Shown here one piece after another: positions 38,758 to 50,111 of a stretch of DNA of 64,000 nt. This DNA is from Escallonia rubra (taxonomy: Eukaryota > Streptophyta > Magnoliopsida > Escalloniales > Escalloniaceae): contig JAVXUO010003001.1 of NCBI GenBank assembly GCA_033065855.1, positions 186,001 to 250,000 on the forward strand. Direction: 5' to 3'. A model generated the notes under the pieces. It was not told where the DNA came from and did not search any database. It saw only the letters and a program-made list of their open reading frames with translations. The first letter of the stretch is position 1, and the number at the start of each line of letters is the position of its first letter. The position numbers were made by a program, and so were the translations under genes.

Positions 38758-40589
38758 AGAACATATAACGTTATCTGTAACGTTATCTGCAAAAAGCTCT
38801 TCTTTACAATAACGTTATCTGTAAATTTTGTTTAGACAATTGCAATCTCTCTCTCTCTCTCTATCTCTCTCTCTTCATGGCATATGGGAACAAACTATTA
38901 GCGGCTAGGAAAAAATAATTGAGGAGCTGGAGCGAACCAATGTATCAATCAAGTATAGGAAAAAACGTAAAGCGTGGGACTAATAAGAATATAAGTGGAT
39001 GGTGCATCAGTGTCTGATGTAACAGTCAAAGAAAGTAAGTGTATTTCCTTCTTAGTAAATGGCTCATTTCTCTTCCTAGTTCCTTCTCGTCGGATAAACA
39101 TCAGTCAGAATGTCAATATCGTTTACCAGCAAAACAAAGGCGTCAATTTCACTATTGTTATTCTAGTACGTCAATGGCCTAGAAGCATTATATATTAAAC
39201 ATGGTCGTGAAAGTCCCGATTGTGAAATGTGGTCAAAGCAAAGTGGCACGAAGCTGCTTAGTCCTGTAACTTAGCCATTCACTCAAAGTTTGCCGCACCA
39301 ACAAATCAAATACTACAATCTTTTTATGTTACAACAGATGATCAACTAAGACTTTAAAAGACTCCAGACTATTTGCTCGATCTAACAATAGAAGGTGGGT
39401 GCAAGTATTATTGCACACGTTCGCTTCTGTCTAATTTGTTACCGGATAGTAATACTCTCCCATATAGCATCTTTGTTATAGAACCTTTAATGGCAGATAA
39501 TCGTCATTGTTTCGTCGCTGTTATTAAAGTTTAGATGATTTTAGTCCAGTTTTGCCATGACAATGCAAGCAAAAAAAGAAAAGAAAAAGCATGGTTGCCT
39601 TCAACAACTTAATCAAAATGGGGCTATTTATAAGTAGGGATGACAATATGGGGACCTAATTGGAGCCTCACCCCACCCTCCCCCACATGGTACCTATTTG
39701 GGAAATCCTTAGATGGATATGGGGCAAATGAGAAATTTAATCAAATAGAACTATATGAATTTCTTCCATCCCAAATTTAATTATAGAATTTCAAAAACTT
39801 AACCCATTAACATGTCTTCTTCTCTCACTGTCTCACGCGCAAAAGCCTCCGGTTAGCACCACCGCTGGCCGTCGCCTGCCTCCGCCTACTATCTCTACCC
39901 GCCGCCAGCTGTCGCTGCCAACCACCACCGAAATATTCCGAGAACCACTAGCGCCATCGTTTGCCTGTAGCCACCATCGCCGGCAAATTCTAGCAGTCGC
40001 TGACCACCTCTGTTGACCGTTGTCACTGCCGTCCAACTCGGGTAGCTACTTTCACCTATCGCCATTATCGGAACAAAGAAATAAAATTTTATAAAAAAAA
40101 AGTGACGAGTTTAAAATAAAAAAAATAAAAAAATAATCGGATTGACTCGTATAGGATCGAGTTAAATAAGACGGATTGGATTTAAATACAATTGCGCGGA
40201 GCTAGACGGAGTGAATTAAATCAAAGATGAAACAACTTGGGATGGAACAGGGGAGGTAGGGATGCCCAATGTTGCCATCCCTAGCTTGAAGGAATGAAAG
40301 AAGAAAATAACCTCGGACGGAATAGAGGTGAGATTCATGCTTGGACTTTTAGTGTTATAGCCATCCAAATAAAAAACATGATTCATTGGCCAATTCAATA
40401 AAGGCTGCCTCACTTTCGGCCTCAAGTGCTGCTGGACCTGATTCCTTTAAACCTCGTTATGAGGTACCAGAAGAACTAGTAGTCGTGGGTGCTGGTCCTG
40501 CGGGACCTGGGCTGCTTGCTTTTACCTCGTTATAAGTACATGAAGAAGTAAATAGTAATACCCTTGAATACTGAACATACCTCATTTCT
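38758..40589. repeat. Duplicated upstream block U, copy 2
   Basis: It aligns with 25755-28762 (without the Mutator-like insert) and with 41430-45401. It has a CT microsatellite at about 38846-38873, CATGGCATATGGGAACAAAC after it, the hAT-type MITE (39635-40283), and then the patatin promoter with a TATAAGTA word near 40530. Open frames here are not genes. Confidence 0.8.
39635..40283. mobile_element. hAT-type MITE in block U, copy 2 (649 bp)
   Basis: Inverted ends TAGGGATGACAAT and GTTGCCATCCCTA. The flanking 8-mers (TTTATAAG and GCTTGAAG) are eroded; the cleaner pair is in copy 3. The body has a CCGCC-rich tract that also occurs in the other two copies. Inserted before the block was duplicated. 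Confidence 0.75.
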
Positions 40590-40685
40590 TTGCGAAGGAC
40601 AACTCTCTTCAGTGCACTTACTTCGTTGACCACCTTTCAATTCTTGGAACCTCTAATGGCTGCTCCTTCATTAGCAACAAGAGGG
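40590..40685 (+). pseudogene. Patatin-like gene stub, copy 2
   Basis: Only the first 96 bp of the exon 1 equivalent remain, ending in SLATRG; the sequence then jumps to the start of another U block (compare 25018). Like copy 3 it has TTG where copy 1 has the ATG. The promoter region upstream is still present. Confidence 0.85.
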
Positions 40686-42444
40686 TATTAAAATTCAAGT
40701 AACGTGTCATCGTGGGAAGAAAAATAAAAATGTGGCAAGGGCCGGTGAAAACCTGGGCAAGAAAATAAAATGAGGCGCTATTCAGTTTCAACACGTGACA
40801 AGGTCTGATCAAATCAAGGAAGCTTAACGTGAATATGAAGGTAAAACAGACATGCTTGAACACGTGACAGCTCCAAAATGGATCGATATGAGATTAATGA
40901 TTGAGAGCTCAACTGTAAAAGTTATATATGATGTTAAATTAATTCTTTTCAGCACCACACAAACTAACTCCTAGTTTTCACTAACACACCTCAGTTTATG
41001 ATAATTAAACAAACTTATATAGATGCATCAAACCATTATTAAATCCTTCTAAAATAATTAACAAGTGTATACGTTCAATGTTTAATTTATAAGAAATAAT
41101 CTTCATAAATACGATGAAAGTAAACTCTATATGTTCAATGTTTATCAAGAGTATATACTTGGTTTAATTAGGAACACGAGTAGATTAATTAGGAATAGCA
41201 GTAACTAATATATTTTCCAAGTATTAATGCCAAAGAACCTAGAGGATATTTTCCAAGTCCACTCAGATCTTTTGAAAAGAAGTCACAATGCACACTCCCA
41301 AATCATATTATTTATTGTATGAAAATTGTGTTAATACGCAGTTCAGTCAGAACCTAACAATCTCGCACACCACAGACAAAATGAACACTTCCTAAAAGTA
41401 CCGTCAGAGCGTTTTAAACTACAAACAACTTACATGTACATTCTTCTTTGTTATCTGTAAATTTTGTTTAGACTATTGCAATCTCTCTCTCTCTCTCTCC
41501 ATGGCATATGGGAGCCAACTATGGGCGGCTAGGAAAAAACAATTGAGGAGCTGGAGCAACCAATGTATCAATCAAGTATAGGAAAAGACGTAAAGCGTGG
41601 GGCTATAAGAATATAAGTGGATGGTGCATCAGTGTCTCTGATGTAACACTCGAAGAAAGAAAGTGTATTTCCTCCTAAGTAAATAGCTCATTGCCCTTCC
41701 TAGTTCCTTCTCAATGGATAAACATCAGTCAGAATGTCAATATCGTTTACTAGCAAAACAAAGGCGTCAATTTTACTATTGTTATTCTAGTACGTCAATG
41801 GCTCGAAGCATTATGTTAAACATGGTTGTGAAAGTCCTGATTGTGAAATGTGGTCAAAGCAAAGTAGCGCGAAGCTGCTTAGTCGTGTAACACATCCATT
41901 CACTCAAAGTTTGCTGTACCAACCAACAAAATACTACAATCTTTTGACACTAAAATTGTTACGACAGATGATCTATTAAAACTTTAAAAGACTCCAGACA
42001 ACCGTGCTCGATCTAAAAATAGAAGGTGGGTGCAACTATTATTGCACATGTTCACTTCTTTGTAATTTGTTACCAGATAATAATACTCCGCTATACAACA
42101 TGTTTGCTGTAGCAGCTTTACCGTAGAAAATTGTCACTATTTTGTTGCTATTATTAGAGTTTAGATGATTCTAGTCCAGTTTTGCCATGATAATGCAAGA
42201 CCAAAAAAAAGGCAAAACATGGTTGCCTTCAGCAACTTAATCAAAATGGGACCATTTAAGTAGGGATGACATTTTGGGGGCCTAATTAGCGTCTCACCCC
42301 ACACTGCCCCCACATGGTACCTATTTGGGAAAGCCTTAGATGGATACGGGGCAAATGAGGAATTTAATCAAATGGACTATATGAATTTCTTTCATCCCAA
42401 ACTTAACCCAAATAAAATTTCAAAAACTTAACCCATTTACATGT

Positions 42445-44613
42445 TGATGCTAAGGAAAGTGAGTTCGCAGTCGACGTGGAGGTGTCACAAAGAATACAGT
42501 CCGAGTCAGATGCCAAGTTTGTTGATGTGAGACACAGTAAGGGCAGAGACCGAGGGCTTCTCAGACAGAGCTTGAGGGTGGCACTGCTGCGAGGCGATGG
42601 CGCAGGGTGAATACACGACGACAGTCACAGTCCAATACTTAGGTCCAGAGTAAGGGTCCTGTATGTTTTTCTCTCTAGAATTCTGGAGTGAGAAAGTGAA
42701 AATATTCTAAAAATGTCCAACCGTCAATGTTCCGTCCCGAATGAATTCTCAAGACCCCTATTTATAGAGGTTGAGATGATGATGTCATTAACCGACACGT
42801 GGTGCTCCCCGGTAGTGACACGTCACCGGGGGGTCCACGGGTGCAAATGCTCCACGGAGTGTCAGATCGCATATTCACCCGTCCTGCTCCTCACAGCGTC
42901 GCTCTGTCTGTTTGGAAAGAACCGTTCCCACAACAACAATGTGGCCAGAGAACCCCCTTGATCTAGCCACCAATCCAAGCCCTTGCAGAGTCCCACAGGC
43001 CTGGCAGCGATGGGGAAGACCCGACGCCCAACTGCCAGGTGAACTAGGCGCGATGCCCTCCGAAGACCTGTTCCCGTCTCGGAGTGACCCGTGGGTCATA
43101 GTCCCTAGGGGTTCTAACGCAAGCCCCCAGTGCCGGAGCACGTAGGCCAGTCACGCAGGCACACTGGCGAAAATAGTGTCCCGGAGGAGTCGCCTATTCC
43201 GCGGGCCGAGGTAGTATCCCGGAGGAGCCGTCTACCTGGTGAAATGAGAGTTTTCATGCCGGAGCACTTAGAGCTCCATGGCGGAGATAGTGTCCCGGAG
43301 GAGTCGTCTATCCCCGCGGGTGAGTCCTTGTACCGGAGCACTCGAAGCGCGTCAAGGTAGCAACCCGGAGGAGCCGTCTACCTAACGGGCTGAGGTACCA
43401 TCCCGGAGGAGCCGTTTACTTGGCGAAAGGGGAGTTGAAAAGCTCACTGGCGGAGATAGTATCCCGGAGGAGTCGCCTATCCCCGTGGGTGAGTTCTTGT
43501 GCCGGAGCACTCAGAGCGCGTCAAGGTAGTATCCCAGAGGAGCCTTCTACCTAACGGGCCGAGGTAGCATCCCGGAGGAGCCGTCTACCTGGCGGAAGAG
43601 GTGTCTTCATGCCGGAGCACTTAGAGCTCCCTGGCGGAGATAGTGTCCCGGAGGAGTCGCCTATCCCCGCAGGATGATGCGCACTCCGGAGAGTGGGTCG
43701 AAGCATGTTCCACGACCAAGGCAAGGTGTGCATGGTGTGGTGAATGAGTGTGATGCCAGGGGGGCATGTAACATGATTGTGGCGCATGGGCGCGATGCAG
43801 TGCGTCTGGTGTCGGGGCTACACAGAGAGCCTGGGGGCACAGCTGTATCAGCGGCGTGGCGCACGGGCGCGGCAGAGTGTTGGAATGCGGTGCCCAGACG
43901 CCGGCGACGGGGGTCGCGGAGACGACGCCCGGGCGACAGACGGCAAGCGTCACAGAGTTGGTGCGCGGGCGCGGGTGACGTCCAGACGACGGGTGACGGG
44001 GGTCACAGAGATGACGTCCGGGCGACGGGGTCGCGGAGTTACGTCCACGAAACGTGGTCGCAGAGTGATGTACGGGCGACGGGGTCGCAGAGTGACGTCC
44101 GGGTGACGGGGTCGCGGAGTGACGTCCAGGAGACGTGGTCGCGGAGTGAAGTCTGGGCGACGTGGTCGCGGAGTGATGTACGGGCGACGGGGTCGCGGAG
44201 TGACGTCCGGGCGACGGGGTCGCAGAGTGATGTATGGTCCCTTAAAGAGAAGTGAAGGTGTTAAGTATGGAGACCAAAGGCCAACCCTTAGGGGGAGGCC
44301 AAGGCCAACCCCAAGGGAAGGCCTAGGCCGACCCCCAAGGAGGGGCCGAGGCCGAGGCCGACCCCATGGGGAAGGTCAAGGCGTGCCGACGGACGATGCG
44401 CGATGTGCGACGGTCGAAGCGTGATGAGGCGTCACGCGAAAATGAGTTTCTTAGTGACGAAGTAACGTAACAAAAGTGAGAAGTGCACGTGACTTGAGTG
44501 TGCATGCTTTGACCGGTTGTGAGCGTTGAATATTGACTGTTGCTTGTGTGGACGTGTCATGGAAATTGGAACCCCAATGGGCTTTTAGGTGCGACCAGAA
44601 TAGGTTGGGAACA
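42445..44613 (-). mobile_element. Solo LTR, 2169 bp, same family as 4348-6493, opposite orientation
   Basis: Read on the minus strand it starts TGTTCCCAACC and ends AGCATCA. The 5-bp target duplication is CATGT (42440-42444) and AATGT (44614-44618), one base different. It shares with the first copy the AAACCGGTCA region, the GGCC-rich stretch, the degenerate repeats of about 60 bp around CCGGAGGAGTCGCC (43150-43680) and the end region with CCTAAGTATTGGACT. No interior or second LTR. Confidence 0.85.
44010..44236. repeat. 27-bp minisatellite inside the solo LTR
   Basis: About eight head-to-tail copies of a 27-bp unit with core GGGCGACGGGGTCGCGGAGT. The period is a multiple of three, so it produces long false open frames on the plus strand. 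The matching part of the 4348-6493 LTR has no such array. Confidence 0.8.
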
Positions 44614-45349
44614 AATGTTTTCCTCTTTCATTGTCTCACGCGCAAAAGCCTCTGGTTAATACCACTGACCGTCGCCTGCTTCCGTCTGCTGTCTCTACCC
44701 GCCGCCACAAGCTAATGTCTGTCACCGCCAGTTGCTGCCACGAGAAATTCCAAAAACCACTGGCCCCATCGTTCGGCCAACAGCCACCATCGCCGACAAA
44801 TTCTGGCAGTCCTTGACCGCCTCCGTTGACCGTTGTCACTGTCGTCCAATTCGCACAGCCACTTCTGCCCACCGCCATTATCGGAACAAAGAATATAATT
44901 TTTTGTACAAAAAAGGTGACGAGTTTAAAATAGAAAAATTAAAAAATAATCGGGTTGACTCGTATAGGATCGAATTAAATAGGACGGATTGGATTTAAAT
45001 ACAATAGCGTGGAGCTAGATGGGGTGAATTAAATAAAAAAATGGAACAACTTGGGATGGTACAGGGGAGGTAGGGACGCCCAATGTTGCCATCCCTAGCT
45101 TTAAGAAATGAAAGAAGAAAATAACCTCGGACGGAATAGTGGTGAGATTCATGTATGGACTTTTAGTGTTATAGCCATCCAAATGAAAAACATGATTCAT
45201 TGTCCAATTCAATAAAGGCTGCCTCATTTTTGCCCTCAAGTGCTGCTGGACCTGGGCTGATTCCTTTAAACCTCGTTATTAGGTACCAGAAGAACCAGTA
45301 GTCGTGGGTGCTGGTCCTGCGGGACCTGGGCTGCTTGCTTTTACCTCGT

Positions 45350-45357
45350 TATAAATA
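45350..45357 (+). promoter_or_regulatory. TATA box of patatin-like gene 3
   Basis: TATAAATA follows CCTCGT, at the same place as in copies 1 and 2. It is 52 bp before the former start-codon position and 118 bp before the first in-frame ATG. Confidence 0.6.
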
Positions 45358-45467
45358 CATGAAGAAGTAATACCCTTGGATATTGAACATACCTCATTTC
45401 TTTGCGAAAGACAACTCTCTTCAGTGCACTTACTTCGTTAACCACCTTTCAATTCTTGGAACCTCTA

Positions 45468-48110
45468 ATGGCTGCTCCTTCATTAGCAACAAAAGCGAAG
45501 ATTGTGACAATTTTGAGTATTGATGGAGGTGGCATTAGAGGCATCATTCCTGGCACCCTCCTTGCCTTCCTTGAATCCAAGCTTCAGGTCTACTGCATGA
45601 ACCAATACTGCTTTCCTTTATGCTTTTCTTTGTGCTGTTCTTATACTTGTGATTTGGTACTAGGAACTGGATGGACCTAATGCAAGGATTGCTGATTACT
45701 TTGACGTGGTTGCTGGGACAAGCACAGGTGGGTTGGTAACGACAATGCTGACAGCTCCTAACAAGGACAACCGCCCTCTCTACGCTGCAAAGGACATTAA
45801 CAGCTTCTACTTGGAGCACGGTCCCAAGATCTTCCCTCAGAGCAGGTAATACAGGAACTAGAAGCACATGTATACATGGTTGGTTTAAAAATGCTCTAGA
45901 AATCTTTCGAAAATGACAAATTCATGCATCGGTCATAAATTGTTTTCAAACATAATTAATGTAGCAAGCAGAACTTTGGCAGTGGCGAAATTTTGTTTTC
46001 ACTCACTGTTGTGCATATGTGCTCGGTATATGCACCTTAATGGATGAAGTTTTTCCTTTGCAAAGCCGCAACAACTTTCTGGATGCAATAAGAAATTTGG
46101 TGGGCATCGTCAGGGGGCCAAAGTATGACGGGAAGTACCTAAGGACATTAACAAAGGGCCTGCTAGGTGACCTTACAATAAGACAGACCCTTACAGATGT
46201 TGTCATACCGGCTTTTGACATCAAGCGCCTACAACCAGTAATCTTTACCACAGACGACGTAAGATCCTAGTAACTCAAAGACATTTGATGATTTCTTGTG
46301 GTATAAATTTTGTTTTCGTGATTGTCAACAAGAATTCGTAGTCATATTGTGGTTAGTCATTCTACAGGGAAAAGCACATGTTTCAAAGAACGCTTTTCTA
46401 TCGGATATCTGCATCAGCACCTCTGCAGCTCCCACCTTTCTTCCGGCACACTACTTTGAAATGAAGGATGAACAAGGAAAGACGCGTAACTATGATCTTG
46501 TTGATGGTGGGGTTGCTGCGAATAATCCAGTAAGTAGTTGCTACCAACAATAGGTAAAACTTGTCATACAGTAATTCTAGCGCTCGTTCAATCTGTTAAC
46601 AGACATATAGTGATGGCGTCCAGCTAGGAGATGTGATAGTAGGCTCCATAGTTGTGCCCCTCCATTCAATGTTTGTCTATAGCACAGGCTGCAAAAACAA
46701 CTCTCCTATAAGATTAAGGCAGCATACTCGGAATGTTCACATCTTAGAATATCAGAATATTAAGGGTCGATTGTAATACGATGAAGAAGTATAAGTCTAA
46801 GTAAGAATCTGTAGCTGAAGGTATGTCTAGCGATAAAATTTCAACTGCAGAAACAAACTGGTTATTTTAAGGGTTTAATTTCTAGCCTTTGTCCAACGAG
46901 ACAGAAACAGAATGGTTCTTAATGATGTCAGATAGTAACTTGACGAAAAGCTAATGATGCTAGTTGAATCCACAGACTCAAATGGCCATAACCCATGTAA
47001 CCAAGGAAATCATGATGGGCAACTTTCAATTCGTCCAGCTAGATCCAATGGACACTGCAAGGATGTTAGTGCTGTCACTGGGCACTGGTTTACCCAAGCA
47101 TGAAGAGAAGTATACTGCAGCCGCTGCTGCCAAGTGGGGGTTGCTTAACTGGGTGTATGAAAATGGCGCTGCACCTTTGCTTGACATTTACTTTGACGCG
47201 AGCTCTGATCTGGTTGATTTTCATGTTTCTACTCTCTTCCAAGCCTTCAAATCAGAGAAGAACTATCTTCGTATTCAGGTGACAAAATATATCCTATTGC
47301 AGTTCACATACTAGCATAGATATGCCACTTATATCGAGCTTCCAGAACTGCGCTCTTTTAATTGCGCCATTAACGATTTTTATGTATCACTACGAAGTTA
47401 ATGGACAATGTCGCAGTAATGTGAGGCACAACCAAAAATTTGTTTATGATTGTTACTAAATCAATGACTACTATCGTCTTACATAATCCCATCAATTCTT
47501 TTTTGCACTCAGATTAAAGATTTAAGTGATATATTGTGTATTTCTTATTCTACCCTTTAGAGAGCGGAGGGGAAGTTAAGTGGATCAGGAGGGAGAAAAT
47601 TAGTTAGTAGAGTGTTAAATATGGTGAGAGAAATGAATAAAAAAGTGTGAGAAAGTAAGACATGAGAGAGAAAATGAGTTGATAAAGATTTAAATGTGGA
47701 GACAAAAATAGAATAAAAAAAAGTGTAAAAATGGTAAATATATAAAAATACCTACATAATCTTTATTAATTTGAAAATGAACAATTTTTGTGAAACGACA
47801 CAAAAAGAAAAGTTGATCAAATTATATGGAACTGAGGAAATATATGTTAATATGTTGTTGGTGGCGACTGGCGATTAATTAACAGGAAGACGGACTAACC
47901 GGGGATGCAGCATCAGTGGATATTGCAACAAAGGAAAATATGGACGCGCTTGTACAGATTGGGAACAAACTGCTAGAGAAGCCAGTCTCGAGGGTAAATG
48001 TGGAGACTGGCGTGTTCGAGGCAGTTGAGGGAGAGGGTACAAACTCTGAAGCTCTCACCCGTTTTGCCAAGCTGCTCTCTGATGAAAGGAAGCTCAGGCA
48101 AATTCAGTAG
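45468..48110 (+). CDS. Patatin-like phospholipase, copy 3, lacking the signal peptide (394 aa, 6 exons)
   Basis: Same Ser-Asp acyl hydrolase family as copy 1. Exons: 45468-45587, 45664-45845, 46066-46258, 46368-46529, 46976-47278, 47886-48110; all splice sites and phases match copy 1. DGGGIRG, AGTSTGG and DGGVAANNP are intact, so the catalytic core looks functional. Oddity: the base aligned with the ATG of copy 1 gives TTG here (45402), with the hydrophobic leader still readable behind it. The first in-frame ATG is in LMAAPSL, after the leader. The product would begin [13 protein letters not shown], like the leaderless cytosolic PLP2 type. Alternatives are initiation at the TTG or an unseen upstream exon. 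Intron 5 carries a 450-bp insert. The AATAAA of copy 1 is not kept. Confidence 0.88.
47404..47848. mobile_element. Insert of about 445 bp in intron 5 of patatin-like gene 3, probable MITE
   Basis: It is absent from the same intron of copy 1; the flanks (GAAGTTAAT and GTTAATATGTTGTTGG) join directly there. It is AT-rich with GAGAGAAAATGAG words and no coding capacity. Clear inverted ends were not found, so the class is open. Confidence 0.5.
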
Positions 48111-49124
48111 TCCCACCTGGAGATGATAATCAAAGATTTAAGAGCTTTTCTTTATCAAATTCTTCCATATATATTTGTATTCTTTCCCGCAACAATAAGA
48201 GATAAGCAAAGGCAGCATTTCCATATTTCAGTGTGATGAATTGGTCTGTTCTGCCAGATCAGTCTCCAAAGTGAAGCAGGGTTTGTATAAAAAGTCATAT
48301 GGGGACTGTTGAGTAGAAGTTACATGGTGCTAGTCCATCAGATACAACAGAATGACGGTATCAGTAGTCTTTTGAATGGTTCATTCTCAAGTGCGACCGG
48401 CTTGCCAAAGAAATCAAAAACAAAAATGGGAAAAGCAGAAATAATATGCAAAACATGATCTACTTCCAGCTGAACAACCACAAAGTCTTGGAACTCCAAT
48501 GCTATTTAGATATGCACAAAGCAGTTACATTAGCAACCAAGTGCAGACAGTGTTTTCTTTGAAGAAATTGCATAATGCAACTAGTACAAGAAAAGATGCA
48601 TTTCCAATGACATCCCTAGACCTTTCACCATAGTGCCCCGGCCCAAGGCTACATGCCAACACCGTGGTCACGGTCCTGACAGTCACAACGGGACCGACAT
48701 CCATTGTAGCTCCCCTTTGTGGGCTGGGGGGGTCAACTCGATCTGGTGGTAGAACTGGGTCTATAATGGTATTCCAAGGCAAGCCATCAACAGTGACGAC
48801 CTGCCAGAGCCATTGCTGTTGGTATCCTTAGTAGTCTATTTCAGACAATAGCCCATTGTGATGCCAATTTAAGAATTAAACAAGAAAGTGATGCCAATCA
48901 GCCTGTGTTACTGGTATCTAATCCAGCAGCAACACAACTCGCATATAAAAACCAACTAATAGGACATCTTGTCCCATGACAACCCGGTATGAACCAAGCA
49001 ATCTATATTTTAGTAAGGACACATTGGAATTCCCACCGAAACCAGAAACATGACAAATCCAAACGAAAGAGCAAGGTGATTAATAGAGCAGAATCCATAA
49101 CCATATTCTTCTGTGCAATACCAA
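48111..49124. repeat. Spacer between patatin-like gene 3 and coiled-coil gene 3
   Basis: It aligns with 31194-32499. It holds the patatin 3' UTR and the coiled-coil gene promoter. No TATA box of good quality is seen, and no other gene. Confidence 0.6.
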
Positions 49125-50111
49125 ATGGAGCCTCATTGCGAAACAAGAAGAGAGAGCAGTTCATACAAGCAAAGGGATTTTGAAGAAAACTACAGCTTTA
49201 ATGAACTCGAAACGAAGATGGCAGAGTTAAACAACACAAACGAAGATCTCAAACAAGCCAAAGACAATGCCATGCAGTCATGGCTAGACTCCAGGCCTCT
49301 AATTGACGAGCTCGAAAAGCTACAAGCAGACCTTACAACTGCAAAGAACCAATCCACCACGTCCACTGCTCTGATCTCAGATCTACAAGCTCAGCTCGCA
49401 TCAATCAACTCGTCCCTCGAGTTCAAAAAAGACGAAGAACTCAAGCTCAGAACAATGATCAATGACTTAAGCCAGGAGTTAGATAATACGCGCGAAGAGA
49501 TGGAGAAACTCAAACTGGAAACAGAAGAAGAGGTCCGAGCTAGATCAGAACGAAAACAAGTCCTACTGCTGAGGAGGCAGACGCTTAGGACCCTGCGACT
49601 CACTCTCAGAGCGATAAGATTGGAGTCAGAAGCATTTGGTGCATCGGCTGCAGATGCACTTCAGTCTTTCAACAGGTTAAAGGCTGACAACACTTCAGCG
49701 CAACTTAGCCAAGAAGACTATGACGCATTGACCAAAAGAGCACAAGAAGAGACTTCACTGGCGGACTGGCGGATTGCAGTGTCCGCGGAACAAAGGCTTG
49801 TGGCCGAAGAAAGCCGAGACTTGGCTTTGAGAAGGCTGGAAGCACTGTATTCTGATAATAAGGAAAAGAATGTGGAAGGTGACTTTATTGTGAGAGAGGC
49901 AGAGAGAGAAGATTCAAGAATCCAAGAATTTCCCAAGGCTCGAGCCAGATTGGTTCCTGAGGATAGTTTAAGGACACCAAGGCAACAACTGAGAAGATCA
50001 AGAAGTAGTAAGAGTAGAAGAGTGGTGAAGAAGAAGAAGAAGAAGAAAGCTTCCATTTTTGTTCAAATAAAAACTTTTCTTGTGCAGAAGATAGCAAGGT
50101 TGTTTGGATGA
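49125..50111 (+). CDS. Coiled-coil protein, copy 3 (328 aa)
   Basis: Intact paralogue of the gene at 22762-23709; function unknown. The ATG at 49125 is the first in the frame and its context ATGGAGCCTCA is conserved in the pseudogene copy. Residues about 25-240 are near-continuous heptads (ETKMAELNNTNEDLKQAK, SQELDNTREEMEKLKLETEE, VLLLRRQTLRTLRLTLRAI). Then come ETSLADWRIAVSAEQRLVAE, a basic Arg/Lys/Ser-rich tail with a run of Lys (VVKKKKKKKAS), and a hydrophobic C-terminal helix (IFVQIKTFLVQKIARLFG) that could bind a membrane peripherally. A distant link to the WEB/PMI (DUF827) proteins is a guess from layout. It sits next to a patatin-like gene in both duplicated units. Confidence 0.78.
   Translation: MEPHCETRRESSSYKQRDFEENYSFNELETKMAELNNTNEDLKQAKDNAMQSWLDSRPLIDELEKLQADLTTAKNQSTTSTALISDLQAQLASINSSLEFKKDEELKLRTMINDLSQELDNTREEMEKLKLETEEEVRARSERKQVLLLRRQTLRTLRLTLRAIRLESEAFGASAADALQSFNRLKADNTSAQLSQEDYDALTKRAQEETSLADWRIAVSAEQRLVAEESRDLALRRLEALYSDNKEKNVEGDFIVREAEREDSRIQEFPKARARLVPEDSLRTPRQQLRRSRSSKSRRVVKKKKKKKASIFVQIKTFLVQKIARLFG

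Larger units (their letters stand above)
42261..45097. mobile_element. hAT-type MITE in block U, copy 3, split by a solo LTR
   Basis: Inverted ends TAGGGATGACA and TTGCCATCCCTA; flanking CATTTAAG and GCTTTAAG agree at 6 of 8 bases. Without the nested LTR and its duplication it is about 663 bp, close to the 649 bp of copy 2. Confidence 0.75.
40686..45467. repeat. Duplicated upstream block U, copy 3
   Basis: It aligns with 25018-28762 from its first base. It contains a CT microsatellite at about 41484-41501, CATGGCATATGGGAGCC after it, the hAT-type MITE (42261-45097) and the patatin promoter. It is interrupted by a 2.2-kb solo LTR at 42445-44613. No gene. Confidence 0.8.

Noticed and set aside
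43140-43680. Satellite DNA independent of the LTR
   Set aside because: The same degenerate units of about 60 bp occur at the matching place in the 4348-6493 LTR, so they are part of the LTR family.
44010-44240. CRISPR-like regular repeats
   Set aside because: Units are joined head to tail with no unique spacers, inside a plant solo LTR. It is a minisatellite.
43674-44255. 193-codon open frame
   Set aside because: It is the translation of a 27-bp array and GC-rich LTR sequence; low complexity, no domain.
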